DNA from: Oidiodendron maius Zn
Taxonomy: Eukaryota > Ascomycota > Leotiomycetes > Myxotrichaceae
DNA: 64,000 bases
NCBI GenBank assembly: GCA_000827325.1
Contig: KN832878.1
Coordinates: forward strand, 1,302,001 to 1,366,000
Direction: 5' to 3'
Positions 12,290 to 24,222 of this stretch are shown here, one piece after another. Within the stretch, counting starts at the first letter, position 1, and every line of letters begins with the position of its first letter. Below the pieces are notes generated by a model. The model worked only from the letters and a program-made list of their open reading frames with translations, was not told the origin of the DNA and did no database searches. The translations under genes and the position numbers were made by a program.

Positions 12290-14015
12290 ATGAACAGCGA
12301 CTATCAGAACACGCCGTTGATAGCATCTACGGCTTGTACACAGTGCCAGAGACGAAAGCGGAAGTGCGACAAAGGCCTTCCTCATTGTGGGAGATGCATC
12401 CGGTGAGCAGCATTGAAGCGGTGCGATATAGACTCAATTTTGGTTATATTAATTCATTTCAGGCTTGGTGGTAGATGCAGCTATCTAGACGGGAAATTGC
12501 TGGGGCCGTATCACCCCAGGTCAAGTCTATCAAGCCAGCTAGAACAGGCTTGTCAAGTCGGGAAAATGGCCATAATCGACAACAACGTAGAGGGATTTTT
12601 GGTTGAACTGACCGAAAGATACAAGTGTACATTGTCTGAAAGCTGCCGGGCATATTTCACTGCAGTAAATTGTTGGATACCTATTATCCAGCAGTCTGCC
12701 TTCGAGAGCCGTCTGCAGGAATCTTCCATTGGTATGGATAGTGATTTTGCCCTGTTGGTATTGTCATGTCTGCTTCTATCAAAAGCCGCCAGTCAAGAGT
12801 CGGACAAAGCAGAGCTTAGAACTATTTACCAGATCGTAAGAGCTTACCTCTTTTTGTTTCACTCATCAGGAAGCCAAACTCTTGAAATTGTGCAGGCAGG
12901 GTTGGTGGTCACAATATTTGAACACATGCAGGCAGAATGGGAAAATTCCTTTGAAACCATTGAAAAAACGGCACAGCTCTTCTGCAACACTACGATACCC
13001 TTGTCAATTGTTACCTCTAGAGATGCTGTTAGTCCCACCACCACATTACTAAACAGTCGCGTTTGGTGGGCTATATTTATTGTGGAAAGGTAGGAAGCAT
13101 ACGTTGCACCGCTAACAACCTGGAACGTTATCAACTTGGCTGACGAGCACAGACTTGTGAAGAGCATTTTAGGTGGTGATGGGGCAGCCAAATTGAAGTT
13201 CGTATGTAAAATGCCAGAGCTATCTGTTCTTCTGCCCCTAGAAGACGAAAACGTCTGCATTAACAGCTTTCCTGAAATGATGCCCCTGAGCAAGATTTTC
13301 ACCTCTCTTGAAGCCAGCGAGCCTGTAATGTCACTCCTTTGTGCTGTCGACAGTAACCATTCCCGACATGGCTATTTTTCTCGTCTGGCACAGGCTGTTT
13401 GTTTGTTGGACATAGTACTCCGTTATGTATCCTCGCGTACCTCTGATAGCCAACAGTATTCGATAATCAGTACTACTATCAGGGAGTTTGCCTTGAGTGT
13501 GCTCCATGAAAGAGCAATGGGCAATTGCAAGAACTGCTCAGTCCTAGGCATTTGTGTGAGGTTTGTTGCCACTAACAAACTCTTAGCCTGTTATAATATT
13601 GAACCTAAGCAGTGCATCAATAATTCTCAGCGACTATGAAATGAGGTCCCTGGGCCCATATCTTTCGACAGATAATATGGAGCTCTACGTTCAAGCTAAA
13701 AATTCTTTGCAATCGAGCATGCAGCTGGTTTTCGACCGAATGGCCGAGTTTCCGAGCTGGCACAAGCAGTACTCGTCCACTCCACCAGTATGGTCACTAC
13801 ACGCCTCGTTTCTTGGTGCATTAATGTATGAGAGGTGGAACTATAGTACAAAATTCCAGGGGCATGGCCAAGAATACTTTGGAAGCCTTCTGGCCATGCT
13901 AGAATGCCATAGAGAATGGAAACTTACCGGTACGTTTCTACTCAAGAGATTCGCAGTGCTTGATCGCTATGCTGATTTACCGGAACAGAGTATTTTATCC
14001 AGTATCTATCCCTAG
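12290..14015 (+). CDS. Zn2Cys6 (C6) fungal transcription factor
   Basis: Four exons (introns 12403-12462, 13090-13152, 13561-13612) give 516 aa. The DNA-binding domain lies at the extreme N-terminus: ACTQCQRRKRKCDKGLPHC then GRC and GGRCSY, i.e. C-x2-C-x6-C-x6-C-x2-C-x6-C split by intron 1. The rest resembles the middle homology region of fungal C6 regulators, including SRVWWAIFIVER in the region where these factors commonly carry an R-x-WW pattern. The start was chosen at 12290 because it follows a CT-rich leader and puts the zinc cluster near residue 16; an in-frame ATG 48 codons upstream gives an implausible N-terminus. It acts in the nucleus. Target genes are unknown; the neighbouring flavoprotein and AtaL-like genes are possible targets by proximity only. 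Confidence 0.87.
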
Positions 14016-14044
14016 TACTAACTTAGACACCTAACGTCCTCATC

Positions 14045-14700
14045 TTAATTATATCGCTTTCTGACTATCTCCCTGGCCCCCGTTACAATATCCTGAGCTT
14101 GCGCTTCCCATGACACTCGCGTCTCTTCAGTTAAGGAACCCTGCATAGCAGAGAACAGACTGGGACTCGTACTATTTGCTCCTACATCCCTCTTAGGGAA
14201 GGGAAGCTGGGGCGTCACTCCAATAACATCCCATCTTCATAGCTCCACTGAGAATGGCGCACAAGTTATCGCTTGCCGCCTTGCCACCAAAGATACCATA
14301 GCTGACCAACAGTGCTGGCTTTCCAGTCCAGGCATGAAACAAGTAGTCTACGGCATTTTTGAGACTACCAGGCATCCCCCCCATGGTATTCGCCTAGCAC
14401 AAGAATGTATCCATCATGTCGTGTGATTTCTTCGTTCCACATACGGGAGTGTGCTCCCTTGTACAGATAGAAGTCGCTCACAGTAGCTGGATTGCAGGGT
14501 TTGTCGAATAAAGGTAAATTGAAAGCGCGTATATCAACCATAGAGAGCTTAATATTTTTGGCAAGGGAAGGTTTTGCACATTCGAGGACTGTCTTCACCC
14601 AATCGGCAACTTGTGGACCGATACGATTAGGACATGTTGTACTAATAATGATGCCAGTGCTTTTAGGAACAGTAAACGTGGCTGTTGTGTCTGCTGGCAT
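14045..14700 (-). pseudogene. NADPH-dependent FMN reductase-like flavoprotein, two frameshifts
   Basis: Read on the minus strand from ATG 14700 this is a flavodoxin-like FMN reductase of about 217 aa, the normal family length. Features are GIIISTTCPNRIGPQVADWV (phosphate-binding loop region), ILVLGEYHGG followed after a shift by MPGSLKNAVDYL (the conserved EYN..-PG-LKNA-D motif) and GKPALLVSYGIFGGKAA. The frame breaks twice: a run of seven G (plus-strand C run about 14375-14382) and a GGG near 14232. Removing one G from each run would give a continuous frame to the stop at 14045. The tail after the second break (TPQLPFPKRDVG) is clearly the family C-terminus. It is either a recent pseudogene or carries two consensus errors. 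It would use NAD(P)H to reduce FMN or quinones in the cytosol. Confidence 0.75.
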
Positions 14701-15185
14701 ATAAGACGACGTTTTGCTTTGCTTTGGGCTAAGTGATTGATGGCCGGGTCTCAATAAGATCAAGATGGCTATTCAGCAGGCCGGAATGAATAACACTGAG
14801 ATGGAGATGATTGTTTGATAAATTGGGAGAAACTTGGGTACTTATACTCCCTTCCCTCCTCGTTTGCACTTATAAACTCGTAGAAGTCATCTCACGTGTA
14901 TGTGTAGCTGGTTACATTTGTCTAGCCCCCCGCCTCTGCATATTGATGCACGAGCGGGAAGGTTGCCAGTGGCCAGAATATGAGCTAGCGACCACTAATC
15001 CTATATAGCTAATAATATGCCATTTAACCCGGCTAGTACTAGAGACAACGACGGTTAGTCTCTCCGCTCGTGCATCCATTAGGTGTTAGCGTAATGTCAG
15101 GTATTTGAAGCACGACCTGGAACTTCAATCTTGCTTTCTAGAAATTCCTTCACTCTCAAGGCCAGCCTAATTGAATCCCGCCAAA
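14701..15185. other. Divergent promoter region between the flavoprotein and AtaL-like genes
   Basis: 485 bases between two divergently oriented starts. A short ORF at 14811-15008 has no recognisable feature. The two genes may share regulation; no specific operator is identified. Confidence 0.4.
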
Positions 15186-15838
15186 ATGACTGTCATATTT
15201 GCCTCTACCGCGGTACCTATAAATTTTAGAAATGCCACTACCTCTAGCATTATAACCCCCGCTGAATTCTGGAGTGTCCTCGAGCACAAATGCCGCAACC
15301 CGGCACCGTTTGTCAAGTCAATCACAAGTTCCCGTGTTGTTAAGGAAAACAGAGATCAATCAGGGCAAATTACTGGCCTCACTAGGCTTGTTACCGTTGA
15401 TGAGGCATTTGGGATAGCAGAGGAGATTGAGGAGGTGGCTGTTATCAAAAGGCCGGTCATGGTTAGCTACTTTATGTTTATACCCTTGCACTTGTAACTT
15501 GTGTTCCCACTACTCTCCATCCAGAGATACCCCTCCCCTCATAATAACTCAAAGAATCTCGCACTCAATATATTTCTATGCAGGTCATCTTTAATATTCC
15601 CTCGACTGGCACCGTAATCACGAACATCTTAGCACACGGACCCAATCCCATCGAAAACCCAGAAGATATCTACATGGTATCAACTTATGAATGGAACCAT
15701 CCGGAAGTAGAATTTGGCAGTAATGAGTACAAGGTACTACAAGCGAAGTACTCGCTCTTAAGTAGCCAAGTAGCATCACACACTGTGGCAATGGCTAGGC
15801 AGATGAAGATTGAAGGAACGTTGACGGATTTGGCGTGA
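15186..15838 (+). CDS. AtaL-like / DUF1857 protein (SRPBCC-type fold)
   Basis: Two exons (intron 15462-15583, 122 nt, longer than its neighbours) give 176 aa. The pattern fits the fungal AtaL-like family: an N-terminal strand with TPAEFWSVLEHKCRNPAPFV, then VKSITSSRVV, a Thr-rich central strand ending LTRLVTVDEA, then after the intron VIFNIPSTGTVITNILAHGP, DIYMVSTYEWNHPEVEFGS and a long C-terminal helix. These small ligand-binding-fold proteins occur as stand-alone genes and near secondary-metabolite clusters, with no established common reaction. The gene is divergent from the FMN-reductase-like gene. The donor GTTAGC is slightly unusual, so the exact exon-1 end is less sure than the family. 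Confidence 0.8.
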
Positions 15839-17049
15839 GAGGATTTGATCACGGGGTTGAAGGAAGGCTCTCATCAAAGCCAGATAAGATGGATAGCAGC
15901 AACCAAGTCTTTTGAAGTACATGGGCAATTTTACGAGTGGCGATTTCTAAGATAATTTGCATATTTCAAATTACAGCACATCTGACGGATTTTTCCACAT
16001 ATATACCATAGGGTACTGCTTAAGATATTAAGTTGTGCTCTATCAATGTCTGAAAATTTAGTGCCACTACTTCGCTGCCTGCTGATGCTGTTAAGGCTGG
16101 ACGCAGCATATAGTAATTGCATGACAAAGTTTCTGGGCGCCAGACAAACCGGCAACAGAAAGTGTAGTATGCAGTATTAGAGGCCGTAAAGTGGGCAGGA
16201 AAGGTCTAGGTTAGAGGGTACGGAAAACATGGTTCATTCACACAGGGTAACGCGAAGTAATGTAATGTCAGCGCAGAACTACTTCCAGACGATGCGAACG
16301 CTAATTGGGTGGCAAAAGAGAGGAAAATAAACCATCAAGGACACAACGACCACTAATATCACGAGAATAGGAGCGCAAACGGGCCGCTCAGGCACAAGTG
16401 TCTGGAAATAGATCCCGCTAAACATAATTGAGTAAGAATACTAGCGACACCCAATTCGCCTTCTACTGTATAAGTGCAAAGCAATAAGTCCAAGCGCTGC
16501 AGTTCTCGTGGTCCGTCAACCTGAGTGAATTGCTCTAACTAAGAAAAAGGGGTTGCTCTAGCTTGAAATACAAAATGGATTTGTGGACCTTTCCATATCC
16601 GAGCTATTTCCAAATCCGCTTGCCAGGCTGGTGTGTTTGCTTTCCTGGACTCGACCATCAAACACAAGACTCGGAAGAGGAGACACCCACAGAGTCAACC
16701 AAAATAGATGCGTGACATAATAGTGGCCGAAGGAGACACTCATAAAGCAGCAATTCTGGTTTATAATGTGCAAGGGAGTATCCACTATTGCAGACTAAAA
16801 TATCTAATTGCGACCTAGATCCTTCCTCTAAAAATGCGCCTGGAGCCCGGTACTATGGCAATCCCACCAAGACATATCCGCATCTCCTGCTCGCTCTTGT
16901 CTCTCTTGGCATAGGCCTGGGGTACGATCTGATGCCATTTTCAATCTCGCCGAATATCGAAGTGAACACTTTGTGTTTATATCCGCGACGTCGAACTTTC
17001 TTCTCTTCACCTTTTGACGTGAACAGCATAAGGACCGAAGCGGCTAGGG
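15839..17049. other. Intergenic, no supported gene
   Basis: Short overlapping ORFs on both strands (for example 16558-16785 minus and 16788-17081 plus) show no motif or splice continuity. The bZIP gene ends just to the right. Confidence 0.5.
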
Positions 17050-17644
17050 TTATCCGCTCCACCCCAGGTGCTGCCATGTAGGAATATCTGGCGGCTTAGC
17101 AAGACCGCTCCGCTCGTTGGTCACGAAGAGTGAATATTTCTCCAGTTGCTTATTATTTGCCCACGGGGAGCCTTCGAGGTTGAAGGTGCTAAAGATAGAA
17201 GGGCCTAGACTTCCTGGTTCACCTGCCATAGAGTGCATAGGTGTAGAGATATTTCTGCTCATATAGGACGTGCTGCTCGATTGATGCAGCTCTATTGTTT
17301 GAGCGGTATCATTGCTTATGAGATTGTCGTTCGTGGACGTGGATTGTAAGTATGCCAAAATTGTGTCGTCTTCAATTCCATGTTGCATCAATAGACTTCG
17401 CAGCTTATTATTCTCATCCGTTACCCTCCTTGCTGCCTCTTGGATCTCCCGCGACGCTTCAATACCCTGGAGCTCGTAGTTTCGCAGTCGAGTCTCAAGT
17501 TGCTGCTGGTATTCTTTACGACGAGCACGAGAGCGCCTTTGATTATCTCGAATCCGTTGCAGGTTCTGCTGCTTCTGGAAAACTGTTAAAGTGATGATCA
17601 AAAGCATTGCCAAATTACCTCCTACTTACCAACGTGGACGACAT
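17050..17644 (-). CDS. Small bZIP transcription factor
   Basis: Two exons: a 5-codon first exon (17644-17630, MSSTL) and a main exon 17574-17050, separated by a 55-nt intron. Total 179 aa. The basic region NLQRIRDNQRRSRARRKEYQ has the bZIP N-x7-R signature. It is followed by a leucine-zipper-like coiled coil (residues about 27-65, hydrophobic heptads through LETRLRNYELQGIEASREIQ and ENNKLRSLL). The C-terminal half is Ser/Thr/Asn-rich and probably disordered. The architecture, with the basic region almost at the N-terminus, is common among small fungal bZIPs related to stress or secondary-metabolism regulators. It acts in the nucleus as a dimer. Its targets are unknown. Confidence 0.8.
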
Positions 17645-20451
17645 TTACACCGGGTAGATATAGCGGTATCCAAAAGTTTAGAGCATATATAAGTGCAAAG
17701 GGCGTCCACAACGGCGAAACAAGAATCTAGTACCTTTTCATTTAGACTTGAAATGCCCACCACACCTGCTGAGGGTTAAGGGCGGTAAATATTGGCTGGT
17801 TTCGTCTTTTGGTGGCCTGCGTAGTAATACGAATTACCTGATTGGCCAGCATTACCCAGCCCCGAAGGACATCATCCTCACCTTTGCTTATGCCTACCTG
17901 TAATATCATTGTCAGCATAAAGTTGGACCATGTTACAGCGGTGTGCACAGCCTGTATGATTCAATATATTGATTTTGGCAATCATAGACTCCAAGAGCAA
18001 AGTGGTTATAGCTCAGAAATCGAGATGTTCTTCGTCGTAGCTCCTCTGTCGTAGGCAATTATCTCTGAAACCACCTTCACCCGTGCGCATTTCTTCACAA
18101 CCCACGCTGACTCGACAGAAGCTCCTCCCGAGAGGCTTGGCTGGCTAACAGCTAGGCCCATTGATCAAGGTCAGAAACCTGCCGAATTCTTTAAGACTGG
18201 TTGGACGACGTAGTTTCCTGCGATCTCCTTTCGCCACGAAATACCCACGACCCGCCAGAACCAATGAACACGAGCCAATGACCTACTCAATTACGCCGTC
18301 CGGCAATTCACGTATTTACAGTAAAATTTTAAACCACGGTGAAAGTGAGACATGGCGATCATATGATATCTCAAGAGCACCCTTCTTGACTGCGCCACCT
18401 TCGAGGAAATCCTTCCACAAGGGCTAAAATTCAGATCCTCTTCCCTCCTTTCACATGAAGGTGTGAATATGGAGGTCCTAGCATGAAATATCACCACATC
18501 ACTCATCCCAACCACCGCACCGTCCCCCAGCTTCAAGATCACCATTCCTCCCAGCTCTATGCAGATGGCCAGTCTGAGTGGTCTTCTACGTTCCTCTTCC
18601 TACTTCAACGAAGATATTGACCAGCTGTTCCCGTCATTATCGACTTCTACGGCGGCTTTACCCTCTGCTCAGGAATAGATGATGGAATGTCTCAGTGTGT
18701 GCTGTAGCATAGCGAACTGGTAACGTTGTCGGCACCGTGGCGAACCGCTCGCGCCTAAATCCCATAATCTCTGGCTTCTCAGCAAGAGGAAACCTCGCAT
18801 TTACGGCTCCTCTCATGATGTAAGACCTGCAACGCGGTCAGGCAAATGCATGCTCTGCGACAACTCCAAGACCCTTCGACGCCCGTCAGCTCTCAAATCG
18901 AATTTAGATTCGCTCTCTAGGATAAGGCCTTCCCCTCAAAGACCTCCTTCATTCAACTTGTCTCGCCCCGTGCGTCAGACAGGTTTCGGCAGCGCTGTTA
19001 TAGAGTTCTCCGACGTTGAACTGACCGCGCTGAAAATGACCCATAAAGTTCCTGGCCTAACTATCGTCCGCATTACATCCTTCTAACCGTTGGTCGATTT
19101 CTAACAGTCGCGCTAGGATAAGCACTTGACGAAGCTGCCGCCTGCAAAATATCTTCCCAAACTCCCCACAACCTTCGATTAATCCTTCCTGTTCCATGGG
19201 GGGTACAATCTCGCAGATCCCTATCTCTTCCCTGCAGTCGCCATCCGACGACCTCCTATTACCGCGCAACCCGAAGTTAAAGATGCTGTGGTTTATACAT
19301 GCGAATATGATATGTTAAGTGCATAGTGCATGTCATTCGGTAGGAGAGTCAAGGGGGAAGGTGTAAGAAGGCAATATATTGTGACTTGATTAAGGAAGTG
19401 CGGGACACTTTCGACAAAAAGCCGGACCCGATATCTCTTCCTAAATCGCCGGACATATGTTATGCAAAGGCATACGTGAAACTAAGAAGTTTGGCAACAG
19501 GAATTCGGTGGGGGAGTGGAGGGGATTGAAAGAGGATATGACTATCAGTGGGTTTGAGAATAAAGTGGAGGGGATCCAATACTTGAGGAGAGTCTAACAA
19601 ATGGGCATTAGGTGGAGGGGAGTCGAGATGGAGAGCCAGTGAGAAGCAGGACGGAGGATTTGCTGCATTGGGTCAAGCTAACGAGTTTAAGTGCCAGAAA
19701 CAAAGATATATAAATGATCCTTTTCCATCCGCATAATTAGAAATGGGAGTCTGGTGGGAATATGCGTTGTGGGGGATATTCCGATATTCGGGTCTGCACG
19801 GATAGTGAGAATATCCGTAACGGGCCGTTGCGGAGAGAGTGCGTGCAACGCACAATATAAATAGAGTGAAGGATATTCAGATATTCGGGTACGCACGGAT
19901 AGTGAGAATATCTGTAACAACACCGTAGAGTGGTTATATGCAACCCAAAACCTTAGACACTACACCCACTGATTCCACACATGACGAACCCTTTGATCTC
20001 GTAACCTCTCACATGCGTCAAACGTAAGACGCGTATATGAGACCTCTTCAGCACTCCTTTCTTCCATTTTAGAATGTTTCCAGTCTCCTTGCTCTATCTC
20101 CTGTTTACCGAGGACTTACCAGCACTGTCCTTCGATAAAATGGCCGGTCGAAATGAGCCTCAATCTCTTACAAACAGAATAACAGCAGGGGACGACAAAT
20201 CAGCCAATGAGGATTCACACAATTTTGCTGACCATGACACCCGAATTTCGCCACAATCCCCGTCACGACAAGTGACATATTGCAATTGTCTTATAGGCGT
20301 TAATAAATTTTCCAAGCTGGTTGCTCCAAATCATAGTCATGACCTGCAACACTTAAGTATGGCCGCCGGGTACTGAAACTTTGTGCCATTTTCTTTCTCT
20401 GTCAACGCGCTTTTCTTTCATCTTAATTGGCCTTACCACCATCGGTTAGTT
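17645..20451. other. 2.8 kb without a supported gene
   Basis: Many short ORFs occur. Some stretches on the minus strand (about 18290-18545 and 19057-19269) have fairly coding-like composition, but frames break often and I recognise no family; they may be a decayed gene. A minus-strand ORF at 17742-17948 is likewise unassigned. 19774-19918 holds a short repeat described separately. The final 60 bases are a CT-rich leader for the iron transporter. Confidence 0.45.
19774..19918. repeat. Imperfect 48-bp direct repeat, 97-bp period
   Basis: Bases 19774-19821 and 19871-19918 match with four substitutions, the clearest core being gcacggatagtgagaatatc. Each copy also holds the near-palindromic words gatattc and gaatatc. 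It may be the remains of a small transposon or minisatellite. Confidence 0.7.
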
Positions 20452-21410
20452 ATGGCAGCTTCTAACATAAAGTTGGATGGTATACCTTCTTTACCTAGGC
20501 CAGATGAACCCGATCTAGAAAATACCGTATCACAGAGGACTGAGAGTCATAGCGAGTCGCACAGTAGCTCTGGCGATATTATTCGAGACGTCATCATTGG
20601 CTTTGCTGATGGGCTCACTGTTCCTTTCGCCCTAACTGCGGGCTTGTCTTCGTTAGTAGCTTGCTTCTACTGTGGTAGAAGGCGTCCCTAACTATCTACA
20701 GGCTTGGCTCCGTTAAATTAGTCGTCATTGGCGGTCTAGCAGAACTCTTTAGCGGTGCAATCTCAATGGGTCTAGGGGCCTATCTAGCTGCCGTGACCGA
20801 GAGAGATCATTATATAGCTGAGGAGAAACGAGAGCGAGATGAGATAGCGACAAAGCCAGAGGCCGAGAGAGACGAAATATACGAGATCATGATGACCTAC
20901 GGAATAGGTCGTGACGCTGTCACTCCTCTTATCTCAGCACTGGAATCAAATGTGGAAGAGTGGGTGAGGGTACGCACTTTATCGCTTCTCCTATATACAA
21001 GATTTGACAGTCCAGCAGTTTATGATGAACTTTGAATTACGGCTAGAAAAGCCCAATATTTCCCGAGCTTGGATTTCTGCTGGAACTATGGGGCTAGCAT
21101 ACTTTATCGGTTAGATCTACAGTCCTTGAACCCACGTGTTGTTCCTCACTAACAGAGGGTAGGCGGATTGATTCCAATGATTCCTTATTTCGCCATGAAG
21201 GATGTTACCCAGGCTCTGTTTATCTCAATTGGCATTACGGTTGTAATCCTGCTAGCATTTGGCTTTGTAAAGAACTACATCACGGTAAAGACGAAGCGGT
21301 CTGGCCTCTACGGAGCTGTTCAAACTTTGGCCATCGGAGTCCTTGCAGCGGGAACAAGCTATGGAATTGTTAGAGCGCTGGATTCGCGCGAATCCCCAGA
21401 TATAACTTAG
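20452..21410 (+). CDS. CCC1/VIT1-family vacuolar iron (manganese) transporter
   Basis: Four exons (introns 20652-20701, 20964-21018, 21110-21162) give 266 aa, close to the usual fungal length. The N-terminal cytosolic part is Ser/His-rich, then the family core appears: IIRDVIIGFADGLTVPFALT (helix 1), LVVIGGLAELFSGAISMGLG (helix 2), AYLAAVTERDHY leading into a charged cytosolic metal-binding loop with many Glu (AEEKRERDE, EAERDEIYE), FMMNFELRLEKP, then GGLIPMIPYF and two final hydrophobic helices. CCC1 proteins move Fe2+ or Mn2+ from cytosol into the vacuole and limit iron toxicity. The start at 20452 follows a CT-rich leader. In other fungi the gene is controlled by CCAAT/HapX-type factors; I did not identify such a site. 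Confidence 0.92.
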
Positions 21411-21828
21411 TAATGTAATAATAATAGCTTCTTAAGCATTGCTGGATTAGTGCCTACCAGAGTGCCGCACGGGTCCTGAATTCGTCCTCATCCCACCAAC
21501 TAGGAATTCAATTTTGTGACGTAGAAGTCGCCAGCAGTACGCCTGGAGCTCCCGTAGCGAGTGATAAGAAGTGGCCAATCGCTTGACACGTGTTATTAAT
21601 CCGCCGCTCATGAGCTGCTGCGGAAACATACATAGAGCGCGTAAAATAACGGCAGTGACATCTCGGTGACATCTCTTTGTCCACGCAATTTGTTCGTGTA
21701 GAGTTGGAGGTCGGAGGTTCTCATGCCGTGAGACACATAATCTTCTCTTAACCGTATATAATCTCTGTATCTCAAAATAGTAAGTTAACCTTCGACTCTT
21801 AAGCTTTGAAATACGTATAGCAACCAAG
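21411..21828. other. Intergenic between two co-oriented genes
   Basis: Contains the 3' end of the iron-transporter unit and the promoter of the cytochrome gene. A minus-strand ORF (21447-21887) is not supported by codon pattern or motif. Confidence 0.5.
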
Positions 21829-23328
21829 ATGGTGTGTTCTCGCCTAGCAGTGCTGGTCACAGCGGGTGAGTACATTCTCCCAAACACCTAGAATAAACAG
21901 CGTGTTCAGCCGAACCCCTTTGATTGCTAACTTGTTATTAGTCTCGTTCTTTTCTACTCTGCTTCACGCGGCATCAACGGCGGCTGCCTCGGGATTTGTT
22001 GCCAGTGATGGCAGCGTTTCATTCGCGCTCAATATCCCCAATGATCAAGTTGACGATACAAGCTTGTATTTTGTGTTGACAGGACCGAGCACGTCATCAT
22101 GGATTGTTAGTTCTATTCCCCTCTCCGCACGGCCAATTCTGATCTTGATAGTCTGTTGGTATGGGCAACAATGAAATGAAGGATACCTTAATGTTCATAA
22201 TGTACGCCGACTCCACTGCTACAAACGTCACTGTCAGCCCCCGACTTTCCTATGACAATACCGAACCATCATACACGTCGAATGTTACATACACAGTCGG
22301 CCCTGGCAGCGGAATTTCGAACGGCACAATGACGGCGACAGTGCTATGCCATAACTGCAGGTCATGGAAAGGGGGATCCATCGATCCCACAAACACAGCA
22401 GCTAATTTCCTCTTCGCCTCAGGACCACGTGAGAGCCTCAAATCCAATTCCGTCACAGCTAATTTACAACGCCACTCATCATATGGGACGTTTACAATGG
22501 ACTTGACTAGAGCAGTGGGAGCGGGGCAGCTCCCAAGTATTGTCACGGCTGATACAGCAGGGACTATACAAGACACAGACAAGTCCGATAACGATTTTCT
22601 TCCTGCTCTCCACGGCGCTCTAACGATCATTGCCTTCGTTGGGCTTATGCCGATTGGCTTATTGATCCTGCGGATTATGAACAGCGTGAAATGGCATGCT
22701 CTCAACCAGAGCTTGTCTGCTGCTGTAGCCCTTATTGGGGTATTCGTGGGTATCTACTGCGGCACGTTGTATAACAGGGTATGTCAATATCTCAGTCATG
22801 GATCCAGTTCACTCACTAGCTTCACAGTCGCGAAGCTTCAACTCTGCCCATCAATTATTTGGCTTAGTTATTACAGTTGGAATGGTCGCTCAGTTCATCC
22901 TTGGATTTGTGCACCATCGAATCTACAAGAAGACCTTAGCTCCGACAAAATTAGCCCCATTTCATATCTGGCTTGGCCGTCTTGTTATTCCCGCGGGAGT
23001 AGTAAATATATTCCTGTAAGTATAAGGAAAACGCCCTCCAGAATCAAGTGACTGATCACGCAACAGCGGCTTCCCCTTGGCCCAGAATTCCAAATATAAT
23101 TGGGCCCTACTTGGGTTCGTTCTGGCCATTATAATCATCATCAGTCTCGTCTTAGTCTGGAAGTGGAAGCAAATAAAAAGACAGCGCAAGATGAGACTTG
23201 CTGTCGAAGGCAACCTGAACAGCGATTCAGGTTCCGAGATGCGCCCATGGAGCGCCATGGGGGAGCCAGAGACGAATGTTCCTCTGGATCATATAAACGG
23301 CCCGTCTGCTTACCACGTCCCTCGATAA
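21829..23328 (+). CDS. DOMON-cytochrome b561 membrane oxidoreductase
   Basis: Five exons (introns 21866-21941, 22106-22151, 22779-22827, 23016-23066) give 425 aa. A signal peptide (exons 1-2, VSFFSTLLHAAS) precedes an extracellular DOMON/cellobiose-dehydrogenase-cytochrome-like domain (residues about 30-220) with SSWISVGMGNNEMKDTLMFI. Then a b561 core of about five membrane segments follows: LHGALTIIAFVGLMPIGLLI, a second helix, HQLFGLVITVGMVAQFILGF, FHIWLGRLVIPAGVVNIFLG and a last helix (LLGFVLAIIIIISLVLVW). Conserved His residues for heme sit at the starts of helices 1, 3 and 4 and in the VHH loop. The C-terminus is cytosolic and basic. Such proteins pass electrons across a membrane, for example to extracellular ferric iron or quinones. 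The nearby iron transporter makes a link to iron attractive but unproven. Confidence 0.88.
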
Positions 23329-24076
23329 GCAGGACTTTGTTTGAGCCACTGTACATAGCATCAAGAACGGAGGGATTAGATTGGCGCTTCCTTTGTAAAA
23401 AGGCATTTATATCGCTGAAATGATTATTGCCGTTTAGAGAATGGCGCTACCTCATTCAAACCGATGTACTTTAATTGCAGCTCAGCTCCCCCATTGGCCC
23501 TGTGGTTAAATGTCGCCGCCCCATCCTAAATTGGAACCATGCCCACCATCTATTCTGTCCAAGTTGTGGTCAGCGCGCATTTCAGAGAGTAGCGTAGAGG
23601 GCTTGACGCGTTGGAGGGCGACGTGCATTATAGCAAGTTCTCTCTCCGGGGGACGGTTGCGATTTCCTGTCAGCTGCCCAACTGTGACCCTTTGTTTCAC
23701 TTTAGATTCAACGCTTCTTAGCTCCACCAATTCGACCGCCCAACCTTCCGGCTTCTCAATTAGCTTGGTGTATGCAGAACTGAGAGGCACCGCGCTAATT
23801 GTATTCTATCATCACTTATCGCCGGACAATTGCTAGCGTAAACAACTTCGTACTGCCAGACAAGATGTGCACGGCTTTCGAAAACTACTGCCCTTCCTGT
23901 TGTACGAACCACCGGGTGTATTTACGGCCTAACTAACAAGGCCTTGTTCAAATAAGTCACCCCTATCGGTGAACAGAACCCGAGAATCCCTATCATTTTT
24001 TATTGTCGCCACTAAACAACAAATATCTCGGTCCAAAACAATATATTTTTCTATGTTACTGCCCTCTAGTCTCATT
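23329..24076. other. Intergenic, no supported gene
   Basis: Overlapping ORFs at 23506-23836 on both strands lack motifs. Nothing else is seen. Confidence 0.5.
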
Positions 24077-24222
24077 TCAAACTACATCTAAATTTCTATG
24101 CTTCCGACCACGCTTTCTCCTGCCCTTGATGACCTCTTTCGCAGCACGCGCTGCTTCTGGCTCTGGCTCTGTCTCTGTCTCTGGCTCTGGCTCTGGCTCA
24201 CTGGCCGATAGCGCTGGTATTA
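24077..24222 (-). pseudogene. Possible pogo/Fot-type transposase C-terminal remnant with hexamer microsatellite
   Basis: On the minus strand the frame reads an acidic Glu-Pro/Glu-Thr repeat, then AARAAKEVIKGRRKRGRKHR and a stop. The acidic repeat plus KGRRKRGRK tail resembles the C-terminal end of fungal pogo-like DDE transposases as I remember them. The acidic repeat is encoded by a CTCTGG-type hexamer microsatellite (about 24154-24200). The rest of any such transposase is missing, and a Tc1/mariner derivative sits immediately beside it. The family call is tentative. Confidence 0.35.

Noticed and set aside
18161-19269. Possible gene with coding-like composition
   Set aside because: Frames break repeatedly on both strands, and no family or consistent exon set could be built.
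22250-22705. Minus-strand 151-aa ORF
   Set aside because: Lies fully opposite the DOMON domain exon; no motif.
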